Source: an uncultured Lachnospiraceae bacterium (lineage in GTDB: Bacteria > Bacillota > Clostridia > Lachnospirales > Lachnospiraceae). From it: a stretch of DNA of 32,171 nt. This document shows positions 8,898-18,205 of the stretch, one piece after another (the stretch's first letter is position 1; every line of letters starts with the position of its first letter). The position numbers were made by a program, and so were the translations under genes. The DNA is taken from the NCBI GenBank assembly GCA_946549035.1, contig CAMNQH010000037.1, positions 1-32,171 of the forward strand. Direction: 5' to 3'. Below the pieces are notes generated by a model, which was given only the letters and a program-made list of their open reading frames with translations, searched no databases and had not been told where the DNA came from.

Positions 8898-8933
8898 TCA
8901 AAACTTCCCTCTGAATCAAAGGAAGGTTTCCAT

Positions 8934-8966
8934 AAGAAAAGGTGATTTTTCAAATCACCTTTTCTT
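8934..8966. terminator. Bidirectional terminator between the LysR gene and ilvC
   Basis: A near-perfect hairpin with arms AAGAAAAGGTGATTT (8934-8948) and AAATCACCTTTTCTT (8952-8966) serves both convergent transcripts. A smaller repeat, cttcc...ggaag, lies just to its left. Confidence 0.85.
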
Positions 8967-8978
8967 GTATCATTCTTA

Positions 8979-10046
<1,068 letters not shown>

Positions 10047-10056
10047 TTACTTGGCA

Positions 10057-10557
10057 TTAATCAAAATATCGTACATCGTCCCAGCCTCTGTTGAGGCCGG
10101 TAATTCCCGTCCGGGCCAGTTCTAATATCTCATATCCCTGCACCAGATCCAAAAACGCCTCCAGCTTGCTCTGGTTGCCCGTAAGCTCAATCACCATGGA
10201 TTCATGGGTAACGTCCACTACCTTGGCACGGAAAATATCCACCACAGAAATAATCGCCTGGCGATCCGTATCTTTGGCACGGATCTTCACTAAAATCAAC
10301 TCCCGACATACGGAATCCCCGTCTTTCAGGGGTTTAATATCCACCACATCCTCCAGCTTCGCCAACTGTTTCTCGATCTGCTCTAAAATCAGCTCGTCTC
10401 CGCTGGCTACAATGGTAATCCTGGTAAATCGGGGGTCTGCCGTCACTCCGGCCGATATACTGTCAATGTTATAACCCCGCCGGCTGAAAAGGCCGGACAC
10501 ATGGCTGAGTACATTCGGCGTGTTCTCAACCAGAATCGATAATGCTCGTCTGTTCAT
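10057..10557 (-). CDS. ilvN: Acetolactate synthase small (regulatory) subunit
   Basis: The regulatory subunit (166 residues) of acetohydroxyacid synthase, conferring valine feedback and activating the catalytic subunit. The N-terminal ACT domain shows LSILVENTPNVLSHVSGLFS followed by RRGYNIDSISAG (about residues 5-38); the C-terminal domain begins near CRELILVKI. The start at 10557 (MNRRALSIL) is chosen because GAAAGGAAGGG precedes it; the upstream frame is not family-like. Unusually, the large subunit gene ilvB is not next to it in this window; it must lie elsewhere. It sits between the methyltransferase gene (32-base gap) and ilvC, probably on one transcript. ilvH is an equally valid name. 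Confidence 0.92.
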   Translation of the reverse strand: MNRRALSILVENTPNVLSHVSGLFSRRGYNIDSISAGVTADPRFTRITIVASGDELILEQIEKQLAKLEDVVDIKPLKDGDSVCRELILVKIRAKDTDRQAIISVVDIFRAKVVDVTHESMVIELTGNQSKLEAFLDLVQGYEILELARTGITGLNRGWDDVRYFD

Positions 10558-10589
10558 GGAAACCCTTCCTTTCACGATTACAACCCATT

Positions 10590-11936
10590 TTAGCAATAGA
10601 TAATTTCATTGTCAATAGTCACAATTGGAACTCCATAGCTTTTTGCCATACTTTTTATTTGGGTTTCCCATTCCTCCAGGTTATGATTCCACTGAATTGC
10701 CATAATCCCAGAGAAATGATACAATACATAGGAAATGGTATCCAAGGAATCCGCGGCCAACAGCAAGGGCAAGTTCACATTTCTGGCTACTTCTTCAGCA
10801 ACCGCCAAGGCCGCCTGGGCCTCCGGCACTCCCGGCGCAGAGGTACAAATGCGTAAAATATCCGCATCTTCCTCCATATCAAAGGCCAAATCCACCGCTG
10901 TATCAAATATATCTTCCTGGAACTCCTCCACCAGCTCTTCATTCACAGAAAAATCAATCAGCTTCCCTAGGGAAAGCTTCTGTCCCGGCGCAAATTCATA
11001 GACCTCTCGCTCTGACGCCAGCAAAATTCTGTCATCCCTACGGTTCCCTGCCGGCACGGCTTTCCGCTGTCTTACCATTTCCGCTACCCTTCCTATAAAC
11101 TCCGGCGTACTGCCGCAGCATCCTCCTAAAATACTTGCTCCGGCATCCAACAGGGACTCCATATGGGCTGCAAAGGTTTCGGCGTCCATATCATACTCTG
11201 TACCATGATCCTTGGAAAGCTTGGGCATTCCTGCATTGGGCTTTGCAATAACGGGAACCTGCGCATAGGAGGCAAGCTCCTTCACCGCCTCAAGCATTTT
11301 ATCCGGCCCGGCGGAGCAATTTAAGCCCACCGCGTCTACCCCCAGCCCCTGAAGCACTACCGCCGCGGCTTTGGCAGAAACGCCGTACAAAGTCTTCTTA
11401 TTTTCCTGGAAGCTTAAGGTTGCCATTACCGGAAGGTCGCATACCTCTCTGGCTGCCAGCACAGCTGCACGGGTCTCCTGAAGACTCATCATGGTTTCCA
11501 CTACCAGCAGATCTACCCCGGCGGCCACAACCAGGCGAATCTGTTCTTTATAGACGTCCACCAATTCTTCAAAGCTTAAATCTCCCATGGGCTCCAGCTG
11601 CGCCCCGGTCATAGTGATATCTCCCGCCACGAAAGCATTCCCGCCGGACGCCTCCCGGGAAATCTCCACCAGCCGTTCATTTAATTCTTCCATTCGATCC
11701 AAAAGGCCGTATTCCTTTAGCTTGATCCGGTTGCCGGAAAACGTAGGGGCATAGATGATATCGCTCCCCATTTGGATATATTCTTCCTGAAGCTGCTTCA
11801 TCACCTGGGGATGCTCTGTCACCCAAAGCTCCGTGCATACGCCATAAGGCATCCCCCGTTTCAACAGATTAGAACCGGTGGCCCCGTCCAGTATTAAGAT
11901 TTGTTCTGCCGCTTCCTTAAATTCCTGTTTTGTCAT
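10590..11936 (-). CDS. Homocysteine S-methyltransferase-domain protein with an extra C-terminal domain
   Basis: Residues 1-285 form the zinc-dependent (beta/alpha)8 barrel of the MetH N-terminal/BHMT family: LILDGATGSNLLKRGMP, then the zinc cysteines C207 (VGLNCSAGP) and C273-C274 (LGGCCGST). It should transfer a methyl group to homocysteine or a similar thiol. The remaining 160 or so residues (from about RKAVPAG to the end) are not a cobalamin-binding module. Segments such as ADILRICTSAPGVPEAQAAL weakly recall a pterin-binding barrel strand-helix unit, but I cannot assign them. At 448 residues it is longer than stand-alone methyltransferases and far shorter than MetH. The start at 11936 follows GAGGAGG; the upstream frame has no ribosome site. 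It lies in a leftward run from the nucleoside transporter to ilvN. Confidence 0.8.
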   Translation of the reverse strand: MTKQEFKEAAEQILILDGATGSNLLKRGMPYGVCTELWVTEHPQVMKQLQEEYIQMGSDIIYAPTFSGNRIKLKEYGLLDRMEELNERLVEISREASGGNAFVAGDITMTGAQLEPMGDLSFEELVDVYKEQIRLVVAAGVDLLVVETMMSLQETRAAVLAAREVCDLPVMATLSFQENKKTLYGVSAKAAAVVLQGLGVDAVGLNCSAGPDKMLEAVKELASYAQVPVIAKPNAGMPKLSKDHGTEYDMDAETFAAHMESLLDAGASILGGCCGSTPEFIGRVAEMVRQRKAVPAGNRRDDRILLASEREVYEFAPGQKLSLGKLIDFSVNEELVEEFQEDIFDTAVDLAFDMEEDADILRICTSAPGVPEAQAALAVAEEVARNVNLPLLLAADSLDTISYVLYHFSGIMAIQWNHNLEEWETQIKSMAKSYGVPIVTIDNEIIYC

Positions 11937-12007
11937 ATTTTCCTCCTCTTGACACATGCGACGCCTAATCTGGGTAATCACAGAAGTCCTGCTTTTTATT
12001 ATTTCCT

Positions 12008-12967
12008 TTATTCAGACGAAAGAAGCTTCTTCCGCCGCTTCATACGGGCATAGCTGTAAATCCCCAGTCCAATCAATGTGGTAAGATAAGGAATCAACTG
12101 GATCAGCTGCATGGGAATAGTAGTAAGCTGCATAAGATTTGCTACCGCCTGGGCAATACCAAATAAGATGGACACCAAAAAACCGCCTACCGGGGTGTCC
12201 GCACCCATGGAGCTGGCTGCCAAAGCAATATACCCTCGTCCTGCCGCCATCTCTCTGGTAAACATATTCATATAGCCTCCGGACAGGTAAAATCCTCCCA
12301 TACTGGCTAACATCCCGCTGATTACCAATGCAATATACTGTATTTTTCTTGCGCTGATACCCACGGATTCCGCCGCATTTTTATTTTCTCCCACTGCACG
12401 GATTTTAAGCCCCATGGGCGTTTTATACAAAAAGACATGCATGACGATCACTGCAAGGATGGACAGCCAGGTTAATAAGTTCTGACCCGACAATATCTCT
12501 CCCAAAACCGGAATCGAGCCAATCAAAGGAATCACTACTTTAGGAGCGGCCACGCTGGCAATGGTGCTGGAAGCTCCTTTTTCTCCGGCAACCGCCATCA
12601 AAATCATAACCGTTCCGCCAGATGCAATCAGATTTAAGGCAATCGCCGCCAAAATCTCATCCGCTTTCATATGCAGGATACAAAAAGCAAAAATCAGTCC
12701 AATGAGCCCTCCCACCAATACAGTGAGAAGAAAGCCGAACCCGAAGGATGCAAACTGGGAGAGTCCGCTTGCCGTACCAAAAATTCCTCCTCCCATAGCC
12801 GAAAACAATACGCCGAATAAGGCGGACAACAGCATCATGCCTTCTAGGGCCATGTTGCAGATACCGGCTTTGGCGGCCACTGCAGACGCCATTGTGGCAA
12901 ACAGAATCGGCGTGGTCGCCCGCAGGATGGAGTTTACAAATTCTACGGAAAAAATACCATTTAACAT
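12008..12967 (-). CDS. Nucleoside ABC transporter, second permease (NupQ/YufQ type)
   Basis: An integral membrane protein of 319 residues in the branched-chain/ribose-type permease superfamily. It carries ATPILFATMASAVAAKAGIC followed by NMALEGMM, and the conserved cytoplasmic loop KTPMGLKIRAVGENKNAAES that docks the ATPase. About eight to nine hydrophobic segments are visible, and it ends with a short basic tail RMKRRKKLL. Its ATG overlaps the TAA of the first permease by one base (TAATG), indicating tight translational coupling. Together with the other permease, the double ATPase and the BMP lipoprotein it should import purine nucleosides, as the homologous NupNOPQ guanosine system of Bacillus subtilis does. 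Confidence 0.88.
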   Translation of the reverse strand: MLNGIFSVEFVNSILRATTPILFATMASAVAAKAGICNMALEGMMLLSALFGVLFSAMGGGIFGTASGLSQFASFGFGFLLTVLVGGLIGLIFAFCILHMKADEILAAIALNLIASGGTVMILMAVAGEKGASSTIASVAAPKVVIPLIGSIPVLGEILSGQNLLTWLSILAVIVMHVFLYKTPMGLKIRAVGENKNAAESVGISARKIQYIALVISGMLASMGGFYLSGGYMNMFTREMAAGRGYIALAASSMGADTPVGGFLVSILFGIAQAVANLMQLTTIPMQLIQLIPYLTTLIGLGIYSYARMKRRKKLLSSE

Positions 12968-14034
12968 TATGCCGCCTCCTCTTCTTTCAATGCTTCTTTC
13001 GCTTCTTTGGCAATCAGCTTGTGCTTATACCTGCTTAAGAACTGTTCTGCCACTACAAATAGGATAATGACAGCCTGGGTAATCTGTACGATCTCAAAGC
13101 TTACATCCGTAGCCCTGGACATAATGGACGCCCCTGTACGCAAATATGCCAAAAATAGCGCTGCAAAAGGCGTGTACAAAGGATTTTTCTTGGCCAGGGT
13201 GCAGATAATGATAGCATCCCATCCATAACCCAAAGAAGCGGTCCATGTAAATCTGTCGTAGATGGGGCTTAACAGCTCCACCCCGCCTCCAAGTCCTGCA
13301 ATAAACCCGCCCAAAAGCTGGGAAACCAAAATCACCTTTATAATGCTGATACCAGAATACCTGGCATATTCTTCATTTTCTCCTACAATCCGAAGCTGAT
13401 ACCCCACCTTGGTTTTGTATAAAAAGAGATACCCTAAGACCGCTACCAGAATCGCAATAAAAATACCGCTGTGAATCCTAGTTCCCCGCATCAAAGAGGA
13501 AAGGCTGGCCGCATCCGGAATAGAATAGGAGGCGGCGCCTGTGGCAGGATCACAGATAAACTGCATCAAAATAAAAGTGGAAAACCATAATGCAACATAA
13601 TTCAGCATCAAGGAAGACACCAGCTCTGAAGCCTCTGTCTTAACCTTCATAATCGCCGGAATTGCTGTAAGAAGAGCTCCGGCCACAGCAGAAAGAAGCA
13701 GGCAGACCACAGGACTGACTCCTGCCGGAAGGGCAATTTTTAAAGCAGCTACAGCCGCCACCAAACCGCCTACATGGAAGGCTCCCTCTCCCGCCAAGTT
13801 AATCTGATTGGCAGAAAACATAATGCAGACCCCTGTGCCTGTAAAAATCAAGGGAATCATGGATTCAAATACATTGGCCAGGTTCCGTTTGCTCTTAAAA
13901 GGGCCTGTGACAAGCTGGACAATGGCGTTGACCGGTTCATCGCTGACAAAAAAGATAATGACAAAGGAAATCAAAAGCGCAATCAGGATGGCAAATACCA
14001 TGCGGACGGCTTCGAAACGTTTTGCACTATTCAT
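12967..14034 (-). CDS. Nucleoside ABC transporter, first permease (NupP/YufP type)
   Basis: An integral membrane protein of 355 residues. The first membrane helix is MVFAILIALLISFVIIFFV, then NQINLAGEGAFHVGGLVAAV and the coupling loop YKTKVGYQLRIVGENEEYAR. The start at 14034 (MNSAKRFEAVRM) is chosen because GGAGGG lies just upstream and the sequence before it is out of character. It overlaps the end of the ATPase gene by 8 bases and the second permease by 1. The C-terminal AKEAKEALKEEEAA tail is a charged helix of the kind common in this family. It forms the membrane channel together with the second permease. Confidence 0.88.
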   Translation of the reverse strand: MNSAKRFEAVRMVFAILIALLISFVIIFFVSDEPVNAIVQLVTGPFKSKRNLANVFESMIPLIFTGTGVCIMFSANQINLAGEGAFHVGGLVAAVAALKIALPAGVSPVVCLLLSAVAGALLTAIPAIMKVKTEASELVSSLMLNYVALWFSTFILMQFICDPATGAASYSIPDAASLSSLMRGTRIHSGIFIAILVAVLGYLFLYKTKVGYQLRIVGENEEYARYSGISIIKVILVSQLLGGFIAGLGGGVELLSPIYDRFTWTASLGYGWDAIIICTLAKKNPLYTPFAALFLAYLRTGASIMSRATDVSFEIVQITQAVIILFVVAEQFLSRYKHKLIAKEAKEALKEEEAA

Positions 14035-15580
14035 ACATAGCTCCCTCCAGTCTGTCGTCTTTTTTAATTCCCAGCATATACTGGCCCAACAGTTCTTCCT
14101 GAACCTTCTCCACCTCAGTAAATACACTGGCAAACCGTCCTTTATACATGACCGCCAGCCGGTCGCTTAAGGACAATACTTCATTTAAATCCGCCGATAT
14201 GAGGATGATAGCGCATCCGGCGTCCCGAAATTCCAAAAGCCTTTTGCGGATAAACTCCGAAGCTCCCACGTCAATACCCCTGGTAGGCTGATTGGCTATA
14301 ATAAGATCCGGCCCTGTGGAAAATTCCCTGGCTACAATCACCTTCTGTATATTTCCGCCGGAGAGCATCCCTACATTTTGTTTGTAGGAATTGCATTTTA
14401 CCAAATATTCTTTGATCCATTCCTGAGCCTTTTGCTGCATTTTCTTGGATTTCAAAAAGAGCCTGCCGGAAAACTCCTTTCGGTCATACTGATTGGAAAA
14501 CATGTTTTCCAGAATGTTCAGCGTTCCGGCGCATCCGCTTTTCATTCGGTCCTCCGGGATATGGGCTAAATTCATGTTCCGAATCTCTTTGATGGTCTTC
14601 TTGCGGATATCCTCGCCCCGAATCTGGACGGCGCCGTGATAATTTTTATTTAATCCGGTAATCGCCTCCACCAGCTCCGACTGGCCGTTTCCTTCTACCC
14701 CGGCAATGCCTAATATCTCCCCGCCTTTTAAATCAAAGGACAAATGGTCAATTTTTTGCACTCCCTGGCTGTTATGTACGATTAAATCCCGCACCTTTAA
14801 CATGGTTTCTGTTCGGTTGGCCGGCTTTTTGTCAAATTCCAGTACCACCTGGCGTCCCACCATCAGCCGAGACATATCGTCGGTACTCATATCCGCAACG
14901 GAATATGTCCCCATGCTCTTTCCATTCCGCATAATGGTAGCCCGGTTGCATATTTTCTTAATCTCATCCAGTTTATGGGAAATAAAAATAACGGTATGGC
15001 CGTTCTCTTTCAGCTTCTCCAGCTGTACAAACAGCTCGTTGGTCTCCTGAGGCGTTAAGACCGCCGTAGGCTCATCTAAAATGAGAATTTTAGCTCCTCG
15101 GTAGAGAGCTTTCAATATCTCTACTTTTTGCTTGACCCCTACGGGGATCTCTTCCACCCGGGCAGTTACATCAATATTAAAATTATATTTTGCGGCAATC
15201 GCTTCCGCTTCCTGAATGGCTCGTTTTTTATCTATCAAAAACAAATTTTTGACAGGAGCCACCCCTAAGATAATATTCTCCGCCACGGTCAAAGAAGATA
15301 CCAACATAAAATGCTGATGCACCATACCAATCCCTTTGGCGATGGCGTCTTGTGGGGATTTGATTACCGTCTCAACCCCGTTCAGTAAGATCTTTCCCTC
15401 GTCCGGGCTTTCAATGCCAAAGAGGACTTTCATCAACGTGCTTTTTCCCGCGCCGTTTTCTCCTAACAGGGCATGGATTTCTCCCTCTTCCAAATCCAGG
15501 CTTACGTCCTCATTGGCCACCACGCCATTGGAATAAATCTTCATGATATGTTCCATCCGTAACACCGCTTGCTTCTCCAC
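14027..15580 (-). CDS. Nucleoside ABC transporter ATPase with two ABC domains (NupO/YufO type)
   Basis: About 517 residues with two fused ATPase domains, as in sugar- and nucleoside-type importers. Domain 1 has Walker A GENGAGKST (about 40-48), the modified signature VGVKQKVEILKALYRGA and Walker B ILILDEPTAVLTP. Domain 2 has a degenerate Walker A (GVEGNGQSE), signature LSGGNIQKVIVAREFS and ANQPTRGIDVGASE. This asymmetry is normal for the family. I prefer the GTG at 15580, with AGGAAGG 8 bases upstream, over the TTG at 15601, which has no ribosome site. A hairpin lies just upstream, between this gene and the lipoprotein gene. Confidence 0.9.
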   Translation of the reverse strand: MEKQAVLRMEHIMKIYSNGVVANEDVSLDLEEGEIHALLGENGAGKSTLMKVLFGIESPDEGKILLNGVETVIKSPQDAIAKGIGMVHQHFMLVSSLTVAENIILGVAPVKNLFLIDKKRAIQEAEAIAAKYNFNIDVTARVEEIPVGVKQKVEILKALYRGAKILILDEPTAVLTPQETNELFVQLEKLKENGHTVIFISHKLDEIKKICNRATIMRNGKSMGTYSVADMSTDDMSRLMVGRQVVLEFDKKPANRTETMLKVRDLIVHNSQGVQKIDHLSFDLKGGEILGIAGVEGNGQSELVEAITGLNKNYHGAVQIRGEDIRKKTIKEIRNMNLAHIPEDRMKSGCAGTLNILENMFSNQYDRKEFSGRLFLKSKKMQQKAQEWIKEYLVKCNSYKQNVGMLSGGNIQKVIVAREFSTGPDLIIANQPTRGIDVGASEFIRKRLLEFRDAGCAIILISADLNEVLSLSDRLAVMYKGRFASVFTEVEKVQEELLGQYMLGIKKDDRLEGAMYE

Positions 15581-15606
15581 CGCATCCACCTTCCTTTCCA
15601 AACGGG

Positions 15607-15644
15607 AAAAGGCTGCTGCAAATTCCCTTCACAACAGCCTTTTT
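15607..15644 (-). terminator. Intra-operon hairpin, likely partial terminator after the binding-protein gene
   Basis: On the minus strand AAAAGGCTGTTG pairs with CAGCAGCCTTTT, followed by CCC rather than a long T-run. It stands between the lipoprotein stop and the ATPase start. Partial termination or 3' end protection here would give more binding protein than membrane components, a common arrangement. Confidence 0.6.
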
Positions 15645-15651
15645 ATGGAAA

Positions 15652-16848
15652 TTACTGAATCTTCACAGAATTCACTACTTCTGCCACTTCTTCCGTGGTC
15701 ATCTCATAAGCTGATTTCACAACGATATCGCCGTTTTCAATAGACTTCTGTAATTCTGCCAGTTTGGTGCGGATACTCTCCGGAAGCACCTCTTCATAAT
15801 GGCTGTCTAACACAAGGCCCACGCCGCCTTCTGCAAAACCATAACTCTGCATGGTGCCGTATTTCAAGGTTCCTTCCATATCCTCCTGGATCGCCAGATA
15901 CAATGCATTGCCAATATTTTTCAAGGCGGAACTGGGAATGCTGGCAGCATAATCCGGAAGAAGGGCCGCCTGGTCAGAATCTACGCCAAAAGCATATTTT
16001 TTGCTTTCAGACGCCGCCTCAATCAAGCCTAAGCCGGCGTTTCCTGCCACATTAAAGCTTACGTCGGCGCCATTTTGGAACTGCGCCAAAGACAAATCCT
16101 TGCCTTTTGCGGAATCAATATAATCTCCCACATAGGCAACTGCTACCTGGATATCCGGGTTTACATCTTTCGCCCCCTGGATATAGCCAACCAAAAAGTC
16201 ATTGATCAATACGCCGTCCATACCGCCCAAAAAGCCGATAATGCTGTTGGAAGGATCAATTCCTTCTATCTCTTCGCTGGTGGTCATAAGGGCTGCCCCT
16301 GCTCCCACCAGATAAGAAACTTCGTTCTGCTTAAACATCATATTGAAAATATTATCCGGGTTTCCTGCCGCTTCAAAATCAAAGGGTTCGTCAAAAAAGA
16401 TAAACTTCTGGTCCGGATACATCTCATAGGCCGTGTTAAGTGCATCATACATCTGCCATGTACCAATGATAATCACGTCATATTCACCGGTATCACAGTA
16501 GTCTAAAAGCGTCGGCTCCCAGTTTGCCTCGTCCGCAGGATCGCCGCCCATCTCTTCTACTTTGAAATCAAATACGTCTGCCCCAAGGTCTTCTTTCAGC
16601 CTGGTAAGCCCTTCGTTTGCAGAATCATAAAAAGACTTGTCCCCCAGATTGCCGTTTACCAGAAACGCCGCTTTGTAAGGCTTGCCGGATTCTTGATCCT
16701 TTGCGCCGTCTTCTGCACCGCCGCCGTCTTCTGTGCCGCTTGCGGCCTTGTTTCCTTCATCGCTGCCGCTCTTGCTGTCCCCGCCTCCACAGGCTGCCAG
16801 GGAAAAGGCCATAGCTCCTGCCAGTAATAATGCTGCTAACTTTTTCAT
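15652..16848 (-). CDS. BMP-family nucleoside-binding lipoprotein
   Basis: A 398-residue extracytoplasmic substrate-binding lipoprotein. The signal peptide MKKLAALLLAGAMAFSLAAC ends in the lipobox LAAC with the lipidated C20. A low-complexity linker rich in G, S, D and E (21-55) precedes the binding domain. Family signatures include AAFLVNGNLGDKSFYDSANE, IIIGTWQMYDAL, IIGFLGGMDGVLINDFLVGY and YAFGVDSDQAAL. BMP/PnrA proteins bind purine nucleosides, and the neighbouring nucleoside phosphorylase supports that substrate. AGGAGG precedes the ATG. The gene follows deoD by 20 bases and should share its promoter. Confidence 0.92.
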   Translation of the reverse strand: MKKLAALLLAGAMAFSLAACGGGDSKSGSDEGNKAASGTEDGGGAEDGAKDQESGKPYKAAFLVNGNLGDKSFYDSANEGLTRLKEDLGADVFDFKVEEMGGDPADEANWEPTLLDYCDTGEYDVIIIGTWQMYDALNTAYEMYPDQKFIFFDEPFDFEAAGNPDNIFNMMFKQNEVSYLVGAGAALMTTSEEIEGIDPSNSIIGFLGGMDGVLINDFLVGYIQGAKDVNPDIQVAVAYVGDYIDSAKGKDLSLAQFQNGADVSFNVAGNAGLGLIEAASESKKYAFGVDSDQAALLPDYAASIPSSALKNIGNALYLAIQEDMEGTLKYGTMQSYGFAEGGVGLVLDSHYEEVLPESIRTKLAELQKSIENGDIVVKSAYEMTTEEVAEVVNSVKIQ

Positions 16849-16868
16849 TGTTTTCCTCCTTTTGTCCT

Positions 16869-17573
16869 TTAAGTGAGCGCTGCCTCTAACGCTACCTCCA
16901 TCATCTGGGTAAACCCAATCTGACGTTCTTCGGAAGACATTTCTTCCCCGGTAACCATAGAGTCGGACACTGTAAAGATGCCCAAAGCATTTACTCCCGC
17001 CCGGGAAGCATTGCAGTAAAGGGCAAAGCTTTCCATCTCAGCGGCCAATACGCCCATTTTCGCCCATTGCTCCCACTCCGGCGTCTCCGTATAAAAAATA
17101 TCGGAGCTTAATACATTCCCCACCACATAGGAATAACCCTTTTCTTTTGCGGCTTTCTGAGCATTGTGCAAAAGCTCAAAAGACGCTGTAGCGCAAAACG
17201 TTCCCGGAAGCTGATACTGATGGGCGTAATTGCTGTCTGTGCTGGCCCCCATAGCCATGACAATGTCTCCCATTTTCACATATTCCTGCATACTTCCACA
17301 GGAACCGATGCGAAGCAGGTTCTTCACGCCGTATTCATGGATCAGTTCGTGGGTATAAATCCCAATAGACGGGCATCCCATACCTGTTCCCATTACGGAA
17401 ATCTTCTTTCCCTTATAAGTTCCCGTAAATCCAAACATGTTGCGTACTGCATTAAATTGCTTTGCATCTGTCAGAAAATGTTCTGCAATAAATTGTGCCC
17501 GAAGGGGATCTCCCGGCAAAAGTATTGTCTCAGCAATCTCCCCCGGCTGCGCCGTATTATGTGCCGTTGGCAT
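16869..17573 (-). CDS. deoD: Purine-nucleoside phosphorylase, DeoD type
   Basis: Cleaves imported purine (deoxy)nucleosides with phosphate to a base and (deoxy)ribose 1-phosphate. At 234 residues it is the hexameric DeoD class. Visible residues are H5, the phosphate arginines R25 (LPGDPLRAQFIA), R44 (NAVRNMFG) and R88 (LLRIGSCGS), the purine/ribose-contact loop AAEMES (about 177-182), and the catalytic D204 in TVSDSMVTGE. Many DeoD proteins have SDH at that place; here it is SDS. GGGAGGAG precedes the ATG. It is the first gene of the operon with the BMP lipoprotein and ABC components, so import and phosphorolysis are coupled genetically. Confidence 0.93.
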   Translation of the reverse strand: MPTAHNTAQPGEIAETILLPGDPLRAQFIAEHFLTDAKQFNAVRNMFGFTGTYKGKKISVMGTGMGCPSIGIYTHELIHEYGVKNLLRIGSCGSMQEYVKMGDIVMAMGASTDSNYAHQYQLPGTFCATASFELLHNAQKAAKEKGYSYVVGNVLSSDIFYTETPEWEQWAKMGVLAAEMESFALYCNASRAGVNALGIFTVSDSMVTGEEMSSEERQIGFTQMMEVALEAALT

Positions 17574-17608
17574 TTAATCACTCCTCCCATATTATTATCA
17601 CATAAAAA

Positions 17609-17637
17609 ATCATAACACAATCCAAAGAATATTACAA
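17609..17637 (-). promoter_or_regulatory. Promoter of the deoD-nucleoside transporter operon
   Basis: On the minus strand, TTGTAA (17632-17637) and TATGAT (17609-17614) are separated by 17 bases, with a TG-rich extended -10. It lies about 36 bases upstream of the deoD ATG. Confidence 0.55.
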
Positions 17638-17654
17638 TAATGAGGTACTTGTCC

Positions 17655-17684
17655 TTACATATTTTTTATGTTTTTTCATATACT
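17655..17684 (+). promoter_or_regulatory. Candidate promoter for the DUF6512-like gene
   Basis: TTACAT at 17655-17660 and TATACT at 17679-17684 are separated by 18 bases. It lies downstream of the ATG at 17640, which argues for the gene starting at 17700. Confidence 0.4.
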
Positions 17685-17699
17685 ATAACCGGTGATGAT

Positions 17700-18203
17700 A
17701 TGGACAATCAATTATACAATACAATCCGCCGGGGATTTTTGCCTGTGGTGATCTTCGGTCTTTTGGCCCATTTTTTCTATGAGTGGAGCAACCATAATTT
17801 TCTTATGGGCCTTTTCTTCCCGGTAAATGAATCTACCTGGGAACATATGAAGCTTATTTTTATTCCTATGCTCTTATGGACGATATTTTTAGCCCTTCGT
17901 TTTCCCGAATCCAGGGACTGTGTGATTTCGGGGTTTTTAACCGGCCTGCTTCTGGGTACGGCCGCCATTCCGGTATTGTTCTATACGTATTCCGGCGTCC
18001 TGGGCAAGCACCTGATAGCCATAGATATCCTGGTATATCTCATTGGAATGCTCACTTCTTTTTATACCGGCTGGCGGCTGACAAAAAGCTGCCACTTAAA
18101 GCCTTATACAAGGCTGCTGGAAATCCTTGTATATCTGGCGCTGCTATGTTTTGTAGTATTTTCCGTCTATCCGCCAGAACTTGGAATCTTTCAGTCTATA
18201 TAA
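17700..18203 (+). CDS. Small integral membrane protein, DUF6512-like
   Basis: 167 residues with about five hydrophobic segments (roughly 13-27, 51-67, 76-98, 105-126, 139-156). The loop FFPVNESTWEHMKLIFIP (39-56) is the hallmark I associate with DUF6512 proteins, which are common in Lachnospiraceae and of unknown function. The start at 17700 (MDNQLYNTIRRGFLP) is chosen over 17640 because the candidate promoter lies between the two. The ribosome site is weak (GGTGATG). It is divergent from deoD and convergent with the C39-like peptidase gene with only 2 bases between stops, so the two transcripts must overlap. Confidence 0.7.
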   Translation: MDNQLYNTIRRGFLPVVIFGLLAHFFYEWSNHNFLMGLFFPVNESTWEHMKLIFIPMLLWTIFLALRFPESRDCVISGFLTGLLLGTAAIPVLFYTYSGVLGKHLIAIDILVYLIGMLTSFYTGWRLTKSCHLKPYTRLLEILVYLALLCFVVFSVYPPELGIFQSI

Positions 18204-18205
18204 AA

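Noticed and set aside
10590-11936. Full cobalamin-dependent methionine synthase
   Set aside because: The protein stops at 448 residues and lacks the cobalamin DxHxxG motif and the activation domain.
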